A DNA stretch of 64,000 bases from Oscillatoriales cyanobacterium USR001 (GCA_001698425.1 MBRE01000022.1:1-64000), one strand, 5' to 3'; positions 9,721 through 18,465 are shown, counted from the stretch's first letter. Notes: a model not told the origin generated them from the sequence alone. Made by a program: numbers and translations.

Positions 9721-9882
9721 TGCCTTAAACAAGCAGATATTAAAAAAATAGTCCAGCAAGTAGATAAACAGTTAGAATCGACCCAAGCCTCACTGCGTAA
9801 ACTATCTAGGCAAAAGTTTGCTTGTATTACCGATGCGGAAACTGCAATAAAAAAGATATCAGAATCATCTGAGCATTTATGA
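9721..9882 (+). pseudogene. Transposase fragment (possibly IS1634-like)
   Basis: A frame open from 9721 to TGA at 9880-9882 reads KQADIKKIVQQVDKQL followed by a segment with RQKFACITDAETA. The spacing of a 'KFAC..DA..A' segment after a basic helix recalls the middle of IS1634/IS4-type transposases, from memory. No start codon and no flanking transposase sequence exist, and a TAG stops the frame just upstream, so it is a remnant. Just before it lies a GTTGACA heptamer run (9681-9700). Assignment is tentative. Confidence 0.4.
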
Positions 9883-10017
9883 TTGCAGGTCGCTATACCT
9901 ATTACCTAAAATATTATCAATAAAATCAGTAATTTCCTGATAAAAAACCTGCCCCTTTTCTCTACTACTTACCTGTTGAATAAACTGCTCGTAAAGTTGA
10001 GAGGAAGATACTAGCAT
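9877..10017 (-). CDS. Possible 46-residue hypothetical protein or remnant
   Basis: This short minus-strand frame starts at an ATG (10015-10017) and reads MLVSSSQLYEQFIQQV, then a segment with YQEITDFIDNILG, an amphipathic and plausible protein-like composition. The frame also continues upstream into the IS1-like end at 10022. It has no recognisable family and no strong ribosome-binding site. It may be a real small gene or the tail of a gene broken by transposition. Confidence 0.25.
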   Translation of the reverse strand: MLVSSSQLYEQFIQQVSSREKGQVFYQEITDFIDNILGNRYSDLQS

Positions 10018-10021
10018 AGGG

Positions 10022-10283
10022 GGCGTTGCTGAATTAGGGTATGATGAGTAAGGCGATCGCACGCCAAAAAATAACACTTCACAAAACGCAGAGCTTATGC
10101 AATGTCCTGAATGTCAGTCAACTCATGTTAATAAAAATGGTCATAAAAAAGGAAAACAGAATTATATTTGTGTTGGTTGTGGCAGACAATTTATAGATTG
10201 CTATCAACCTCATAATCAAATAAATCATTCTCGCTTATCTGCGATCGCACTATAAGTTTATCATACCTTGATTAAGCAACGCC
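10022..10283 (+). mobile_element. Deleted IS1-family element with 23-bp terminal inverted repeats
   Basis: The ends are imperfect inverted repeats: GGCGTTGCTGAATTAGGGTATGA-type sequence at 10022-10044 matches the complement of 10261-10283 at 20 of 23 positions. Between them lies only the zinc-finger start of an IS1 transposase, so the 262-bp unit is a non-autonomous derivative of an element normally about 750-850 bp long. No target duplication is obvious. Confidence 0.7.
10097..10255 (+). pseudogene. IS1-family transposase, N-terminal zinc-finger fragment (InsA-like)
   Basis: ATG at 10097 begins a 52-codon frame starting MQCPECQSTHVNKNGH, with CPEC at 3-6 and CVGC further on. This is the paired-cysteine zinc finger that opens cyanobacterial IS1 transposases. 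It ends at TAA 10253-10255 after a HIP1 octamer. The DDE catalytic part is absent, so the fragment cannot transpose on its own. Confidence 0.7.
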
Positions 10284-10290
10284 ACAATTA

Positions 10291-10356
10291 GTAGGGTGCT
10301 CTACTACGATCGAACCCTAACGATCTCGTTCAATCGCTGCATCTGACGCACCCTAC
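10291..10356. repeat. Short inverted repeat GTAGGGTGC/GCACCCTAC
   Basis: GTAGGGTGC at 10291-10299 pairs with GCACCCTAC at 10348-10356, and the arm carries the ATCTGACGCACCCTAC motif common in cyanobacterial intergenic repeats. It fills part of the 840-base gap between the kinase and ssuA genes and has no coding potential. Confidence 0.5.
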
Positions 10357-10447
10357 AAAATCGGGATGCTGCCGATGGACTGAAGTGCTGTCACCATAAG
10401 CGATCGCACCTAAAAATCTTAACCTCCGAAAATGAATAACTATTAAC

Positions 10448-10473
10448 TACGGTAAATTTATCGAGATATCGTG
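10448..10473. promoter_or_regulatory. Candidate operator, site C (imperfect TACGGTAA-N10-TTACCGTA)
   Basis: TACGGTAA at 10448-10455 is followed after exactly 10 bases by ATATCGTG, which matches TTACCGTA at 5 of 8 positions. It lies 46 bases upstream of the chosen ssuA start. The perfect versions are at 22331-22356 and 22622-22647. Confidence 0.6.
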
Positions 10474-10518
10474 GTATACTGCATAAAGTTACTCTCAATC
10501 CCTTCCTGATTGATATTT

Positions 10519-11598
10519 ATGTGGATTAAGTTCTCAGAAACCAAGCCTTTAGGCATTTTGACTTACTACCGCCAAAACTTCCTTTCTCCGAGAGGTCGCA
10601 GTCTTTCCCTGCTCTTTGCAACCGGACTCGGCTTGAGTCTGGGAGTAGCGGCTTGCTCTTCCAGCGCTACCACAACGGACACAGCCACTAAACCCACCAC
10701 CCCGACCAACAGTGCCGCACCTGCAAAAAGCGTTACTGTTAATATTGGTTTCCAAAAATCGGCTACCGTTCTCAATGCTCTTAAAACCAAAGGCGATTTA
10801 GAAAAAGCTTTAGCCGCCTCCAAATCTTCTGTAAAATTTGTAGAATTTCCGGCTGGGCCACCATTATTAGAAGGAATGAATGCAGGCAGTATTGACTTTG
10901 GCTACACAGGAGAAGCGCCGCCAGTCTTTGCCCAAGCTGCCGGAACACCATTAGTTTATGTTGCTTATGAAACATCCAATCCTCAGTCTGAAGGGATTGT
11001 GGTTCCCAAGGATTCACCCATACAAACTATTGCCGATTTGAAAGGCAAAAAAGTTGCTTTTGCCAAAGGATCTAACACCAATTACTTCATAGTTAAAGCC
11101 TTAGAATCGGCTGGACTTAAATACAGTGACATCACTCCAGTTTTCCTCAAACCAGCAGATGCACGAGCAGCTTTTGAAGGTGGAAATGTAGATGCTTGGG
11201 CAATTTGGGACCCCTATTTAGCAGCAGCAGAAAAAACCGCAGGCGCACGATTGATCAAAGATGCCACAGGTATTGCTGCGAATCGAGGTTACTATCTCGC
11301 TCGGAAAGCTTTTGTTGACGAACATCCTGAGATTTTGAAACTCATTTTAGATGAGGTAAAAAAGGTAGATAAATGGGCAGCGGGCAATCCAGTAGAAGTT
11401 GCTAAATTTTTGGAAGCGCAATTAGGGATAGAAGCTTCTGTCTTAGAAGTGTCAGAAAAGCGACGTAAGTATGGCGTTTCTCCCCTGACGGATGAAGAGA
11501 TAGCCGGACAGCAACAAATTGCTGATACTTTCCATAAATTAGAGCTTATTCCTAAGCCAGTTCAGGTTAAAGAAATCGTGTTGAAAGATAGTAAGTAG
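10519..11598 (+). CDS. ssuA: Aliphatic sulfonate ABC transporter substrate-binding lipoprotein
   Basis: This 359-residue protein has a long basic N-terminus, a hydrophobic helix and a lipobox (VAAC, Cys46), so it should be membrane-anchored outside the cytoplasmic membrane. The mature part follows the SsuA/TauA pattern: VNIGFQKSATVLNALK near the start, EFPAGPPLLEGMNAGSIDFG, then DAWAIWDPYLAAAE. The ATG at 10519 was preferred to a TTG three codons upstream; neither has a good ribosome-binding site. Operator site C lies upstream and the AprA-like gene follows 24 bases downstream. Expected role: capture of alkanesulfonates for SsuC/SsuB. The exact substrate is not readable. Confidence 0.88.
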   Translation: MWIKFSETKPLGILTYYRQNFLSPRGRSLSLLFATGLGLSLGVAACSSSATTTDTATKPTTPTNSAAPAKSVTVNIGFQKSATVLNALKTKGDLEKALAASKSSVKFVEFPAGPPLLEGMNAGSIDFGYTGEAPPVFAQAAGTPLVYVAYETSNPQSEGIVVPKDSPIQTIADLKGKKVAFAKGSNTNYFIVKALESAGLKYSDITPVFLKPADARAAFEGGNVDAWAIWDPYLAAAEKTAGARLIKDATGIAANRGYYLARKAFVDEHPEILKLILDEVKKVDKWAAGNPVEVAKFLEAQLGIEASVLEVSEKRRKYGVSPLTDEEIAGQQQIADTFHKLELIPKPVQVKEIVLKDSK

Positions 11599-11622
11599 AG
11601 TCATTAGCAAGGGGAAATCGAC

Positions 11623-13326
11623 GTGAATACTCAATTCATAAAAACGGATGTACTGGTAATTGGTGGCGGTACGGCTGGTACGATGGCTGGCATCAAAGCT
11701 AAACAGGCAAATCCTGATAGCGAAGTGCTAATTTTAGAGAAGGCAAATATTCGCAGAAGTGGTGCGATCGCAATGGGCATGGATGGCGTAAATACTGCTG
11801 TCATTCCCGGCCATTCTACACCCGAACAGTACGTCCGCGAAATTACCCTTGCTAATGACGGCATCCTCAACCAAAAAGCCGTTTATCAAACCGGAAAATT
11901 AGGCTATGAAGTCATCCAAGAGTTAGAAAGTTGGGGAGTTAAATTTCAGAAAGATGCTCAAGGTAACTACGACTTAAAACAAGTTCACCGCGTCGGCAAA
12001 TATGTGTTACCAATGCCCGAAGGTAAAGACCTCAAACAAATTTTAACTCGACAGGTGAAACGCCATAAAGTTAAAGTTACCAATCGAGTCATGGCAACCC
12101 GCGTTTTAGTACAAAAAGGACGCGCTACTGGTGCTGTTGGCTTTGACGTGCGAAATGGTGATTTTGTAGTAATTCAAGCCAAAGCTGTCATTCTTTCTAC
12201 AGGTGCTTGCGGTCGTTTAGGACTACCCGATTCTGGCTACCTTTATGGCACTTATGAAAATCCAACAAATGCCGGAGATGGCTATTCAATGGCTTACCAT
12301 GCGGGCGCAGAACTTAGTAACATTGAATGCTTCCAAGTCAACCCGTTAATTAAAGATTATAACGGCCCCGCTTGCGCTTATGTTGCCGGCCCCTTTGGTG
12401 CTCATACTGCTAATGCCGAAGGTCATCGCTTCATTAGTTGCGATTATTGGAGCGGTCAAATGATGCTGGAAATCTGGAAGGAATTAAACTCTGGGAAAGG
12501 CCCGATTCAATTAAAAATGACTCATCTCGATGAGGATACAATCGCTGAAATTGAGTCAATTCTTTGGTCGAATGAGCGGCCGAGTCGAGGCAGATTTCAC
12601 GAAGGGAGAGGGGAAAATTATCGCTCTCACGGCGTAGAAATGCACATTTCCGAAATAGGGCTATGCAGCGGCCACAGCGCCTCTGGTGTTTGGGTGAATG
12701 AAAAGGCAGAAACAACAGTGCCAGGACTTTATGCCGCCGGAGATATGGCCAGCGTTCCTCATAATTATATGATTGGGGCGTTTGTGTTCGGCAGATTAGC
12801 AGGAACTAATGCCATTGATTACATTCAGGATTTAGATTATGTAGAGCCAGACGCTGATTTTCTGGAAGCAGAAAAAGCGCGAATTTACGCACCTTTAAAT
12901 CTACCAAATGGAATTCCTCACACGCAAGTAGAATATAAGTTACGGCGCTTGGTTAATGATTATTTACAGCCGCCTAAAGTAGGGAATAAACTGGAAATTG
13001 GGCTGAAGAATTTTGTCCGCTATCACGAAACTTTGGAGGAAATGGGCGCTCGCGATCCCCATGAGTTAATGCGCTGCATGGAAGTTCACTTTATTCGCGA
13101 TTGTGCGGAGATGGCCGCGAGGGCTTCTTTGTATCGCCGCGAGACTCGTTGGGGGCTTTATCATTATCGTTTAGATTACCCTGAAAAGAATAATGAAGAG
13201 TGGTTTTGCCATGTTAATTTGAAAAAAGAAGAGTCGGGAGAAATGAGATTGTTTAAGCGTCCAGTTGAGCCTTATATTGTGGAGGTGGATTTGCATAAAG
13301 AGGATTATGATGTTGTCGCTCGTTGA
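11623..13326 (+). CDS. AprA-like FAD-dependent reductase (adenylylsulfate/fumarate reductase family) in a sulfonate operon
   Basis: The 567-residue flavoprotein starts at GTG with an AAGGGG ribosome-binding site. It has an N-terminal FAD Rossmann motif (GGGTAG at 14-19), a conserved LEKANIRRSGAIAMGMDG segment after the ADP-binding fold and a C-terminal FAD segment (GLYAAGDMASVPHNYM). These features match AprA-type adenylylsulfate reductase alpha and fumarate reductase/succinate dehydrogenase flavoproteins, with AprA the closest from memory. It follows ssuA in the same direction, and an AprB-like ferredoxin comes 390 bases later. In dissimilatory sulfur bacteria AprBA interconverts APS and sulfite. 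Here, with sulfonate genes, a role on sulfite or an organosulfur intermediate is an inference. Annotation pipelines would probably call it a succinate dehydrogenase flavoprotein. Confidence 0.8.
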   Translation: MNTQFIKTDVLVIGGGTAGTMAGIKAKQANPDSEVLILEKANIRRSGAIAMGMDGVNTAVIPGHSTPEQYVREITLANDGILNQKAVYQTGKLGYEVIQELESWGVKFQKDAQGNYDLKQVHRVGKYVLPMPEGKDLKQILTRQVKRHKVKVTNRVMATRVLVQKGRATGAVGFDVRNGDFVVIQAKAVILSTGACGRLGLPDSGYLYGTYENPTNAGDGYSMAYHAGAELSNIECFQVNPLIKDYNGPACAYVAGPFGAHTANAEGHRFISCDYWSGQMMLEIWKELNSGKGPIQLKMTHLDEDTIAEIESILWSNERPSRGRFHEGRGENYRSHGVEMHISEIGLCSGHSASGVWVNEKAETTVPGLYAAGDMASVPHNYMIGAFVFGRLAGTNAIDYIQDLDYVEPDADFLEAEKARIYAPLNLPNGIPHTQVEYKLRRLVNDYLQPPKVGNKLEIGLKNFVRYHETLEEMGARDPHELMRCMEVHFIRDCAEMAARASLYRRETRWGLYHYRLDYPEKNNEEWFCHVNLKKEESGEMRLFKRPVEPYIVEVDLHKEDYDVVAR

Positions 13327-13398
13327 GTTATTATAGAGAGTGAATGTATTTTGTAAGTTGGGTTTTACTTTACATCTTGCAGAAATTACAATCACCGC

Positions 13399-13562
13399 CA
13401 GGGGTTGAAACCCCTGTCTCATAGCTAAAGTCCTCTTAAGAGGACTAAATACTTTTTCAGTCGGTTTTAATTGACATCTTGCATCATTGTTAAAAGCCTG
13501 TAGGGGCGGGTTCGCCAAGAAACTTAAACCGCATAGCAAAAGCTAAAAAACCCGCCCCCACC
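13399..13562. repeat. Cluster of interspersed hairpins between the aprA-like and aprB-like genes
   Basis: The 390-base gap holds three palindromes: CAGGGGTTGAAACCCCTG (13399-13416), AGTCCTCTTAAGAGGACT (13429-13446) and a GGGGCGGGTT/AACCCGCCCC pair (about 13503-13558). They are dispersed repeat types and could act as terminators or attenuators between two genes expected to work together. No copy of the TACGGTAA operator was found here. Confidence 0.6.
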
Positions 13563-13716
13563 CCGCGATTAAACCCTTGATTAACAATGGTGCAATATCT
13601 GAATTTTAACCAGATTTCTCTATTAGACGGGGTTTTAAACCTGCGGGTTAAAGAGAAGAGTGCTAAAGCACAACTACGTACCTTTGTTTATTCACAATTA
13701 ACGATCGCAACTAACT

Positions 13717-13944
13717 ATGGCTTTAATTACACAACGAGTTGATGTTCCTGTCACTGTAGATGAGTCTAAGTGTTTGGAAAAATGCCATGTCTGCATTGAT
13801 GTTTGTCCTTTGGATGTATTAGCCAAAAATCCAGAAACAGGCAAAGCTTACATGAAATACGATGAATGTTGGTTTTGCTTACCTTGTGAAAAAGAATGTC
13901 CAACTAATGCAATTACGGTGAAAATACCTTTCTTGTTGCGCTAA
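13717..13944 (+). CDS. AprB-like ferredoxin with two [4Fe-4S] clusters
   Basis: This 75-residue protein has eight cysteines in two clusters: Cys19, 23, 26 and 30 (CLEKCHVCIDVCP) and Cys51, 54, 57 and 61 (CWFCLPCEKECP). The arrangement fits the ferredoxin-like core of adenylylsulfate reductase beta subunits, without their C-terminal tail. It probably passes electrons to the AprA-like flavoprotein encoded upstream. The HEAT-repeat gene starts 31 bases downstream and the Mrp-type ATPase gene overlaps that one, suggesting a three-gene unit for making or handling the iron-sulfur partner. The partner assignment is inference from gene order. Confidence 0.82.
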   Translation: MALITQRVDVPVTVDESKCLEKCHVCIDVCPLDVLAKNPETGKAYMKYDECWFCLPCEKECPTNAITVKIPFLLR

Positions 13945-13975
13945 TTTTGTTCTAATTTGTAGGAATTATAAAAAC

Positions 13976-14950
13976 ATGAATGCTGAGATTGATAGCGAAT
14001 TAAATCAATGGTTGGAAATGTTGCGATCGCCTGACCTTAGCGATCGCCTCGTTGCCGTTAAAAATCTACAATATTTGGGCGATGAAGAAGCTACAAATGC
14101 CCTACTTCTTGCCCTATCCGATGACAGTAGCGCTGTTCAAAAAATTGCCATATCTGCCCTTTGGGAAATTGGCAACCCTATCGCTATTCCCGCTTTAATC
14201 GAGTGTCTAGGTTCCGCCGATGTCGATATTCGCCAAGAAGCATTATCGGCGTTGAATGAATTAGTTTCACCCACTGACTTAAAGCAACTCCTAGATGCCC
14301 TTCACCGCGACAATGTTAATATCCAACTCAATATCTTAACTTTGTTACGGAAAATTCACGATGCTCAATCTTTACCAGATATTTTACCATTTTTTGCCTC
14401 AAAAATTCCTGAATTGAGAGCAACAGCAGTCACCACTCTTAGCTATCTCAATCAAGTGGAAAAATGCCCCCAAGCTTTAGCTTTAATATCGGATGCAGAT
14501 GTCAATGTTCGTCGTGCTACGGCTTTAACTTTAGGGCATTTAAGAGATCCAGAAATTATCTCAATTTTGTGTCAAACCCTCAAAAATGATACTGACTGGC
14601 AAGTGCGACGAAATGCGGCTAAATCTTTGGCAATTCATGCCGATTCTGCGGCAATTTCCGCACTGGAAGCGGCGGTAAGTGACGAACACTGGCAAGTCCG
14701 CAAATTCGCGTTACAAGCTTTGCAAAAAATGCCCGATCAAGGAGTGCTACCTGCTTTAATTAGATCCTTGGCTGATGAGTATTCAGATGTGCGAAAAGAA
14801 GCCGCGATCGCGCTCGGCAATCTCAGCAATCCGGCGGCGATGAATGCGCTACAACAATCTCTCGACGATCCCGATAAAGAGGTTGCTATTTTCTCTCAAA
14901 GAGCAATTCAAAAAATTCAAAAATTACTACAAAACTCCCCCAATGTTTAA
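13976..14950 (+). CDS. HEAT-repeat protein (PBS-lyase-like repeats)
   Basis: The 324-residue protein is built almost entirely of about 30-residue alpha-helical repeats with the pattern 'D.d..VR..AA.aLG.l.dp.a...L...L.D' (for example DSSAVQKIAISALWEIGNP, DVNVRRATALTLGHLRDP and YSDVRKEAAIALGNLSNP). Such PBS-lyase/HEAT repeats act as scaffolds or protein-binding surfaces in cyanobacteria. No catalytic residues are visible. Its stop overlaps the start of the Mrp-type gene by eight bases. Position between the ferredoxin and the ATPase suggests a scaffold for assembly or complex formation; this is an inference. Confidence 0.85.
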   Translation: MNAEIDSELNQWLEMLRSPDLSDRLVAVKNLQYLGDEEATNALLLALSDDSSAVQKIAISALWEIGNPIAIPALIECLGSADVDIRQEALSALNELVSPTDLKQLLDALHRDNVNIQLNILTLLRKIHDAQSLPDILPFFASKIPELRATAVTTLSYLNQVEKCPQALALISDADVNVRRATALTLGHLRDPEIISILCQTLKNDTDWQVRRNAAKSLAIHADSAAISALEAAVSDEHWQVRKFALQALQKMPDQGVLPALIRSLADEYSDVRKEAAIALGNLSNPAAMNALQQSLDDPDKEVAIFSQRAIQKIQKLLQNSPNV

Positions 14951-16004
14951 TTCTTCCTCCTTATCAAAAACCGACTCGCATCTACCCTCAGAAACCCTCG
15001 ATCCGCTAGGAGAATTGCGACAGCAAGAAGTTGTAAACTATCTCAAACAAGTTATCGAACCCACCCTCAAAAATGATATCATCAGTTTGGGAATGGTGCG
15101 AAATTTGCGAATTGTTGATGATTACATTTATTTACGCCTTTATATTGGCTCCCATCAGCAAGACTTACAAGCAAAAATTGAATCAATTTTATCACCTATA
15201 AACTGGTGTAAAAAAACTTATATTTCAATTTGCACGATCGCCAACGTGCGAACTACTTTAGCTATTTCTAGCGGTAAAGGTGGGGTGGGTAAATCTACAA
15301 CTGCTGTCAATTTAGCAGCAGCTTTAAAATTACAAGGAGCAAAAGTAGGCTTACTAGATGCTGATGTTTACGGCCCGAATATTCCGCAAATGTTAGGCTT
15401 AGGACAAGCCGATATCGAGACAGTTGATACTGCCAAAGGTCAGAAATTTTTACCCTTGGAAGCACAGGGAATTAAAGTAATGTCTGTGGGTTTACTAGCC
15501 GAACCAGAACGACCTTTAGCATGGCGCGGCCCCGTTCTCCACAAAATTATTACTCAGTTTATTCAAGATGTAGAATGGGGCGAATTAGATTATTTATTAA
15601 TTGATTTACCCCCAGGAACCGGAGATGCTCAGATTACCATTGTGCAAGAAAGTCCGATTTGTGGAGTGATTATTGTTACTACTCCCCAACAAATATCTAT
15701 TTCCGATGTTCGTCGCAATATTTATATGTTTCGCCAGGTTGGGGTTCCGGTTCTTGGCATTATTGAAAATATGAGTTATTTAATTTGCGATTCACAACCG
15801 CTGCAACTTTTTGGTAGTGGCGGCGGTAAACAGTTAGCAGAAGAACTGCAAGCGCCCCTCCTTGCCCAGATTCCTATAGATCCGCGCATCTGTGCGGGCG
15901 GTGATACAGGAAAACCTCTTACCCTTGCAGATCCTAACTCGGCGGTATCTCAGATTTTTATGCAGATAGCCACAGGGCTAAATGCTACTTTTTCTCCTGT
16001 ATAG
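14943..16004 (+). CDS. Mrp/ApbC/NBP35-type iron-sulfur cluster carrier ATPase
   Basis: With the start at ATG 14943, which overlaps the HEAT gene stop, the protein is 353 residues. It has an N-terminal DUF59/MIP18-like domain (about 25-100) and a P-loop with a deviant Walker A (GKGGVGKST, 111-119). A LLDADVYGPNIPQMLG segment and an IDLPPGTGDAQ segment complete the Mrp signature. The family carries [4Fe-4S] clusters to apoproteins. The usual CxxC bridging motif after ENMSY is reduced to a single cysteine (ENMSYLICDSQP), as in some cyanobacterial Mrp proteins. An in-frame ATG 33 codons upstream lies deep in the HEAT gene and was rejected. Probably serves the adjacent ferredoxin and flavoprotein. 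Confidence 0.85.
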   Translation: MFNSSSLSKTDSHLPSETLDPLGELRQQEVVNYLKQVIEPTLKNDIISLGMVRNLRIVDDYIYLRLYIGSHQQDLQAKIESILSPINWCKKTYISICTIANVRTTLAISSGKGGVGKSTTAVNLAAALKLQGAKVGLLDADVYGPNIPQMLGLGQADIETVDTAKGQKFLPLEAQGIKVMSVGLLAEPERPLAWRGPVLHKIITQFIQDVEWGELDYLLIDLPPGTGDAQITIVQESPICGVIIVTTPQQISISDVRRNIYMFRQVGVPVLGIIENMSYLICDSQPLQLFGSGGGKQLAEELQAPLLAQIPIDPRICAGGDTGKPLTLADPNSAVSQIFMQIATGLNATFSPV

Positions 16005-16084
16005 GTCAGACTAGCAGAAATCTATAAAATATACTTGCATTTTTGAGTCTACCTATGGAATAATAGGAGCTTGTTAGAGGCAAC

Positions 16085-16110
16085 TACGGTAAACCGACCA
16101 AAATACAGTA
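16085..16110. promoter_or_regulatory. Candidate operator, site D (imperfect TACGGTAA-N10-TTACCGTA)
   Basis: TACGGTAA at 16085-16092 is followed after 10 bases by ATACAGTA, matching TTACCGTA at 6 of 8 positions. It lies about 157 bases upstream of the ssuD start, in a 262-base gap that holds no other recognisable feature. Confidence 0.62.
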
Positions 16111-16266
16111 GTTTAACTTTCAAACAAACTATCAAGACCTTTGCTCTTGGCACTTGGCTTGATTTTAAGTTGGGAATTTTCGATGTAAGGCTGCTTCCCA
16201 AACAGGTAAAAATTAGCGAAGTGGCTCAGGCAACTAAACAATAAATAATCAGGGAGGATACGGGAA

Positions 16267-17448
16267 ATGGAATTATTTTGGTTTATCCCAACTCACGGAG
16301 ACGGACGCTATTTAGCTTCAGGCATTGGAGGGAGAGCTTGCAGTTTTTCCTATTTAAAGCAAATCGCTCAAGCCGTCGATCGTTTAGGCTTTACGGGCGC
16401 TCTACTTCCGACTGGGCGCTCTTGCGAAGACGCATGGGTAGTAGCTTCATCCTTAATGGCTGTTACAGAAAAAATGCGTTTTTTAGTTGCAATTCGTCCG
16501 GGTTTAATGTCTCCTGGGGTAGCAGCACGGATGGCAGCAACCTTTGATAGATTATCTGAGGGACGCTTGCTAATTAATGTTGTTACGGGTGGAGATCCGG
16601 TAGAATTAGCAGGAGATGGAGTGCATCTCAGCCACGATGCTCGTTATGAATTAACAGATGAATTTCTCACAGTTTGGAGAGCAATACTTGAAGGACGTAA
16701 CTTTACTGGTGAGGGAAATCAAGAAGTCGATTTTAGCGGTGAATATTTGCAAATTAAAGGTGGGAAAGTTCTTTTTCCACCCGTACAAACTCCCCATCCT
16801 CCCTTATGGTTTGGTGGTTCATCGCCAATCGCTCAACAAATTGCAGCTAAACATATTGATGTTTATCTTACTTGGGGAGAACCGCCGCAACAAGTGGCAA
16901 AAAAGATTGAATCTGTGAAAAAATTAGCCGCAGAACAGGGGAGAACTGTGCGGTTTGGGATTCGTCTTCACGTCATTGTCAGGGAAACAGAAAGCGAAGC
17001 TTGGGAGGATGCAAATCGATTGATTCAATATGTCGATGAAGATGCGATCGCAGCCGCCCAAAAAGCTTATGCCCGAATGGATTCTGAAGGGCAAAAGCGG
17101 ATGACAGAACTGCACGCAGGCAGTCGCGAAGCTTTAGAAATTAGCCCCAATTTGTGGGCAGGAATTGGGTTAGTTAGAGGCGGTGCTGGTACTGCCTTAG
17201 TAGGAGATCCTGATACCGTTGCTGCACGAATGTTGGAGTATTCCAACTTGGGGATTGAAACTTTCATTTTCTCCGGTTATCCCCACTTAGAAGAAGCCTA
17301 TCGAGTGGCTGAATTGCTATTCCCTCGCTTACCTTTGAAAAACCAACCGGTAGCAAATCAACCGCAAATGTTTAGTCCTTTTGGCGAAATTGTTGCCAAC
17401 GAAAAGTTTCCTGCACAAAAACAAGTTGTTTCTCCCAGCGCGTCATGA
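16267..17448 (+). CDS. ssuD: FMNH2-dependent alkanesulfonate monooxygenase
   Basis: This 393-residue LLM-class flavin monooxygenase is close to the E. coli SsuD length (381). The N-terminus [16 protein letters not shown], the [13 protein letters not shown] segment, and [24 protein letters not shown] followed by E/DFLTVWR match SsuD. The enzyme cleaves the C-S bond of alkanesulfonates to give sulfite and an aldehyde, using FMNH2 from an SsuE-type reductase (encoded at 21697-22269). A GGGAGG-like ribosome-binding site lies a few bases upstream. The last bases overlap the ssuC start (ATGA). The C-terminal extension of about 30 residues is unremarkable. Confidence 0.93.
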   Translation: MELFWFIPTHGDGRYLASGIGGRACSFSYLKQIAQAVDRLGFTGALLPTGRSCEDAWVVASSLMAVTEKMRFLVAIRPGLMSPGVAARMAATFDRLSEGRLLINVVTGGDPVELAGDGVHLSHDARYELTDEFLTVWRAILEGRNFTGEGNQEVDFSGEYLQIKGGKVLFPPVQTPHPPLWFGGSSPIAQQIAAKHIDVYLTWGEPPQQVAKKIESVKKLAAEQGRTVRFGIRLHVIVRETESEAWEDANRLIQYVDEDAIAAAQKAYARMDSEGQKRMTELHAGSREALEISPNLWAGIGLVRGGAGTALVGDPDTVAARMLEYSNLGIETFIFSGYPHLEEAYRVAELLFPRLPLKNQPVANQPQMFSPFGEIVANEKFPAQKQVVSPSAS

Positions 17449-18230
17449 ACATAAAATGGCTCAAAAACCCCTATTTTCAGCAGGTAATTCCTTGGATTGT
17501 ACCGATTTTACTACTTGTTAGTTGGCAACTTTTAGTACAGGTGGGTTGGCTTTCGACAAGAGTTTTACCCTCACCAACAGGTGTTTTAAGTGCAGGAATT
17601 AGATTGGCAATTACCGGGGAACTATTTCACCATCTTGGAATTAGTGCTTGGCGTGCCGTCGTTGGTTTCTTCATTGGTGGAGGAATTGGTTTGACTCTAG
17701 GTTTCCTCAATGGTCTTTCTCCCATCGCCGAAAAGCTGCTGGATACTTCTGTACAAATGGTTCGCAATGTTCCCCACCTTGCCTTAATTCCTCTGGTGAT
17801 TTTGTGGTTTGGAATTGGCGATCAAGCGCGATTATTTTTGGTGTCTTTGGGTGTATTTTTTCCAATGTATATCAATACATTTCATGGCATTCGTAGCATT
17901 GATGCCGGATTGATTGAAATGGGAAAAGTCTATGGCTTGAATTCCACATCTCTTTTGTTGCAAATTATTCTGCCTGGGGCCTTGCCTTCAATTTTGGTAG
18001 GCGTGCGATATTCTTTGGGGATTATGTGGCTGACGCTGATTGTTGCAGAAACAATTGCTGCGGATTCTGGTATTGGTTACATGGCAATGAATGCTCGCGA
18101 GTTCTTGCAAACTGATGTGGTGGTGTTGAGCATTATCATGTATGCTTTGTTGGGTAAGTTTGCAGATGCGATCGCCAGGAAGTTAGAAGAGAAATGGCTG
18201 GCTTGGCATCCCAATTATCAACCAACTTAG
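17445..18230 (+). CDS. ssuC: Sulfonate ABC transporter permease
   Basis: The 261-residue membrane protein has about six hydrophobic segments and a BPD_transp_1 coupling region ([27 protein letters not shown], the 'EAA' loop). It follows the SsuC/TauC pattern [15 protein letters not shown] near residue 45. Translation is coupled to ssuD by a four-base overlap. It should partner the SsuA lipoprotein encoded at 10519 and the SsuB ATPase encoded at 22808, so the transporter genes are split over three transcription units. Confidence 0.92.
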   Translation: MNIKWLKNPYFQQVIPWIVPILLLVSWQLLVQVGWLSTRVLPSPTGVLSAGIRLAITGELFHHLGISAWRAVVGFFIGGGIGLTLGFLNGLSPIAEKLLDTSVQMVRNVPHLALIPLVILWFGIGDQARLFLVSLGVFFPMYINTFHGIRSIDAGLIEMGKVYGLNSTSLLLQIILPGALPSILVGVRYSLGIMWLTLIVAETIAADSGIGYMAMNAREFLQTDVVVLSIIMYALLGKFADAIARKLEEKWLAWHPNYQPT

Positions 18231-18261
18231 CTAGAAAAAACCAGCAATAAGAAAGAAAAAT

Positions 18262-18465
18262 GGGACAATCTCATTTCCGTTCTTCTTCGATCCCAATTTC
18301 AATGTTGAACTCCACCAAATTGAAATCAAGGGAGCGATCGTCGATGACAACAAAAACGAACGTTGGGACAAAGCTAGGGTTCACGAGTTTCGCGGTACTT
18401 ACGGCGATTATGTCCTCAACAAAGTTGCAAAGGTTTTTCCCCAATTGCGCCAGGAAGTTTTTTGA
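18262..18465 (+). pseudogene. 2-oxoglutarate/Fe(II) oxygenase remnant (isopenicillin N synthase-like C-terminus)
   Basis: A frame reads GTISFPFFFDPNFNVEL, later RWDKARVHEFRGTYGDYV and ends LNKVAKVFPQLRQEVF at a TGA. This matches the C-terminus of IPNS-family dioxygenases from memory: the 'R.S.PFFF.P' 2OG-binding end and a 'YGDYVLNKV.KVFPQL' tail. The N-terminal 250 residues and a start codon are missing, so the gene is broken. Its TGA is contributed by the IS605-type hairpin that follows. Such oxygenases occur in sulfur-compound loci, which suggests it once belonged to the sulfonate operon. Confidence 0.65.

Noticed and set aside
14844-14942. An earlier start for the Mrp-type protein, 33 codons upstream
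   Set aside because: It lies fully inside the HEAT gene; the extension is basic and unlike Mrp N-termini, and the ATG at 14943 gives a standard length.
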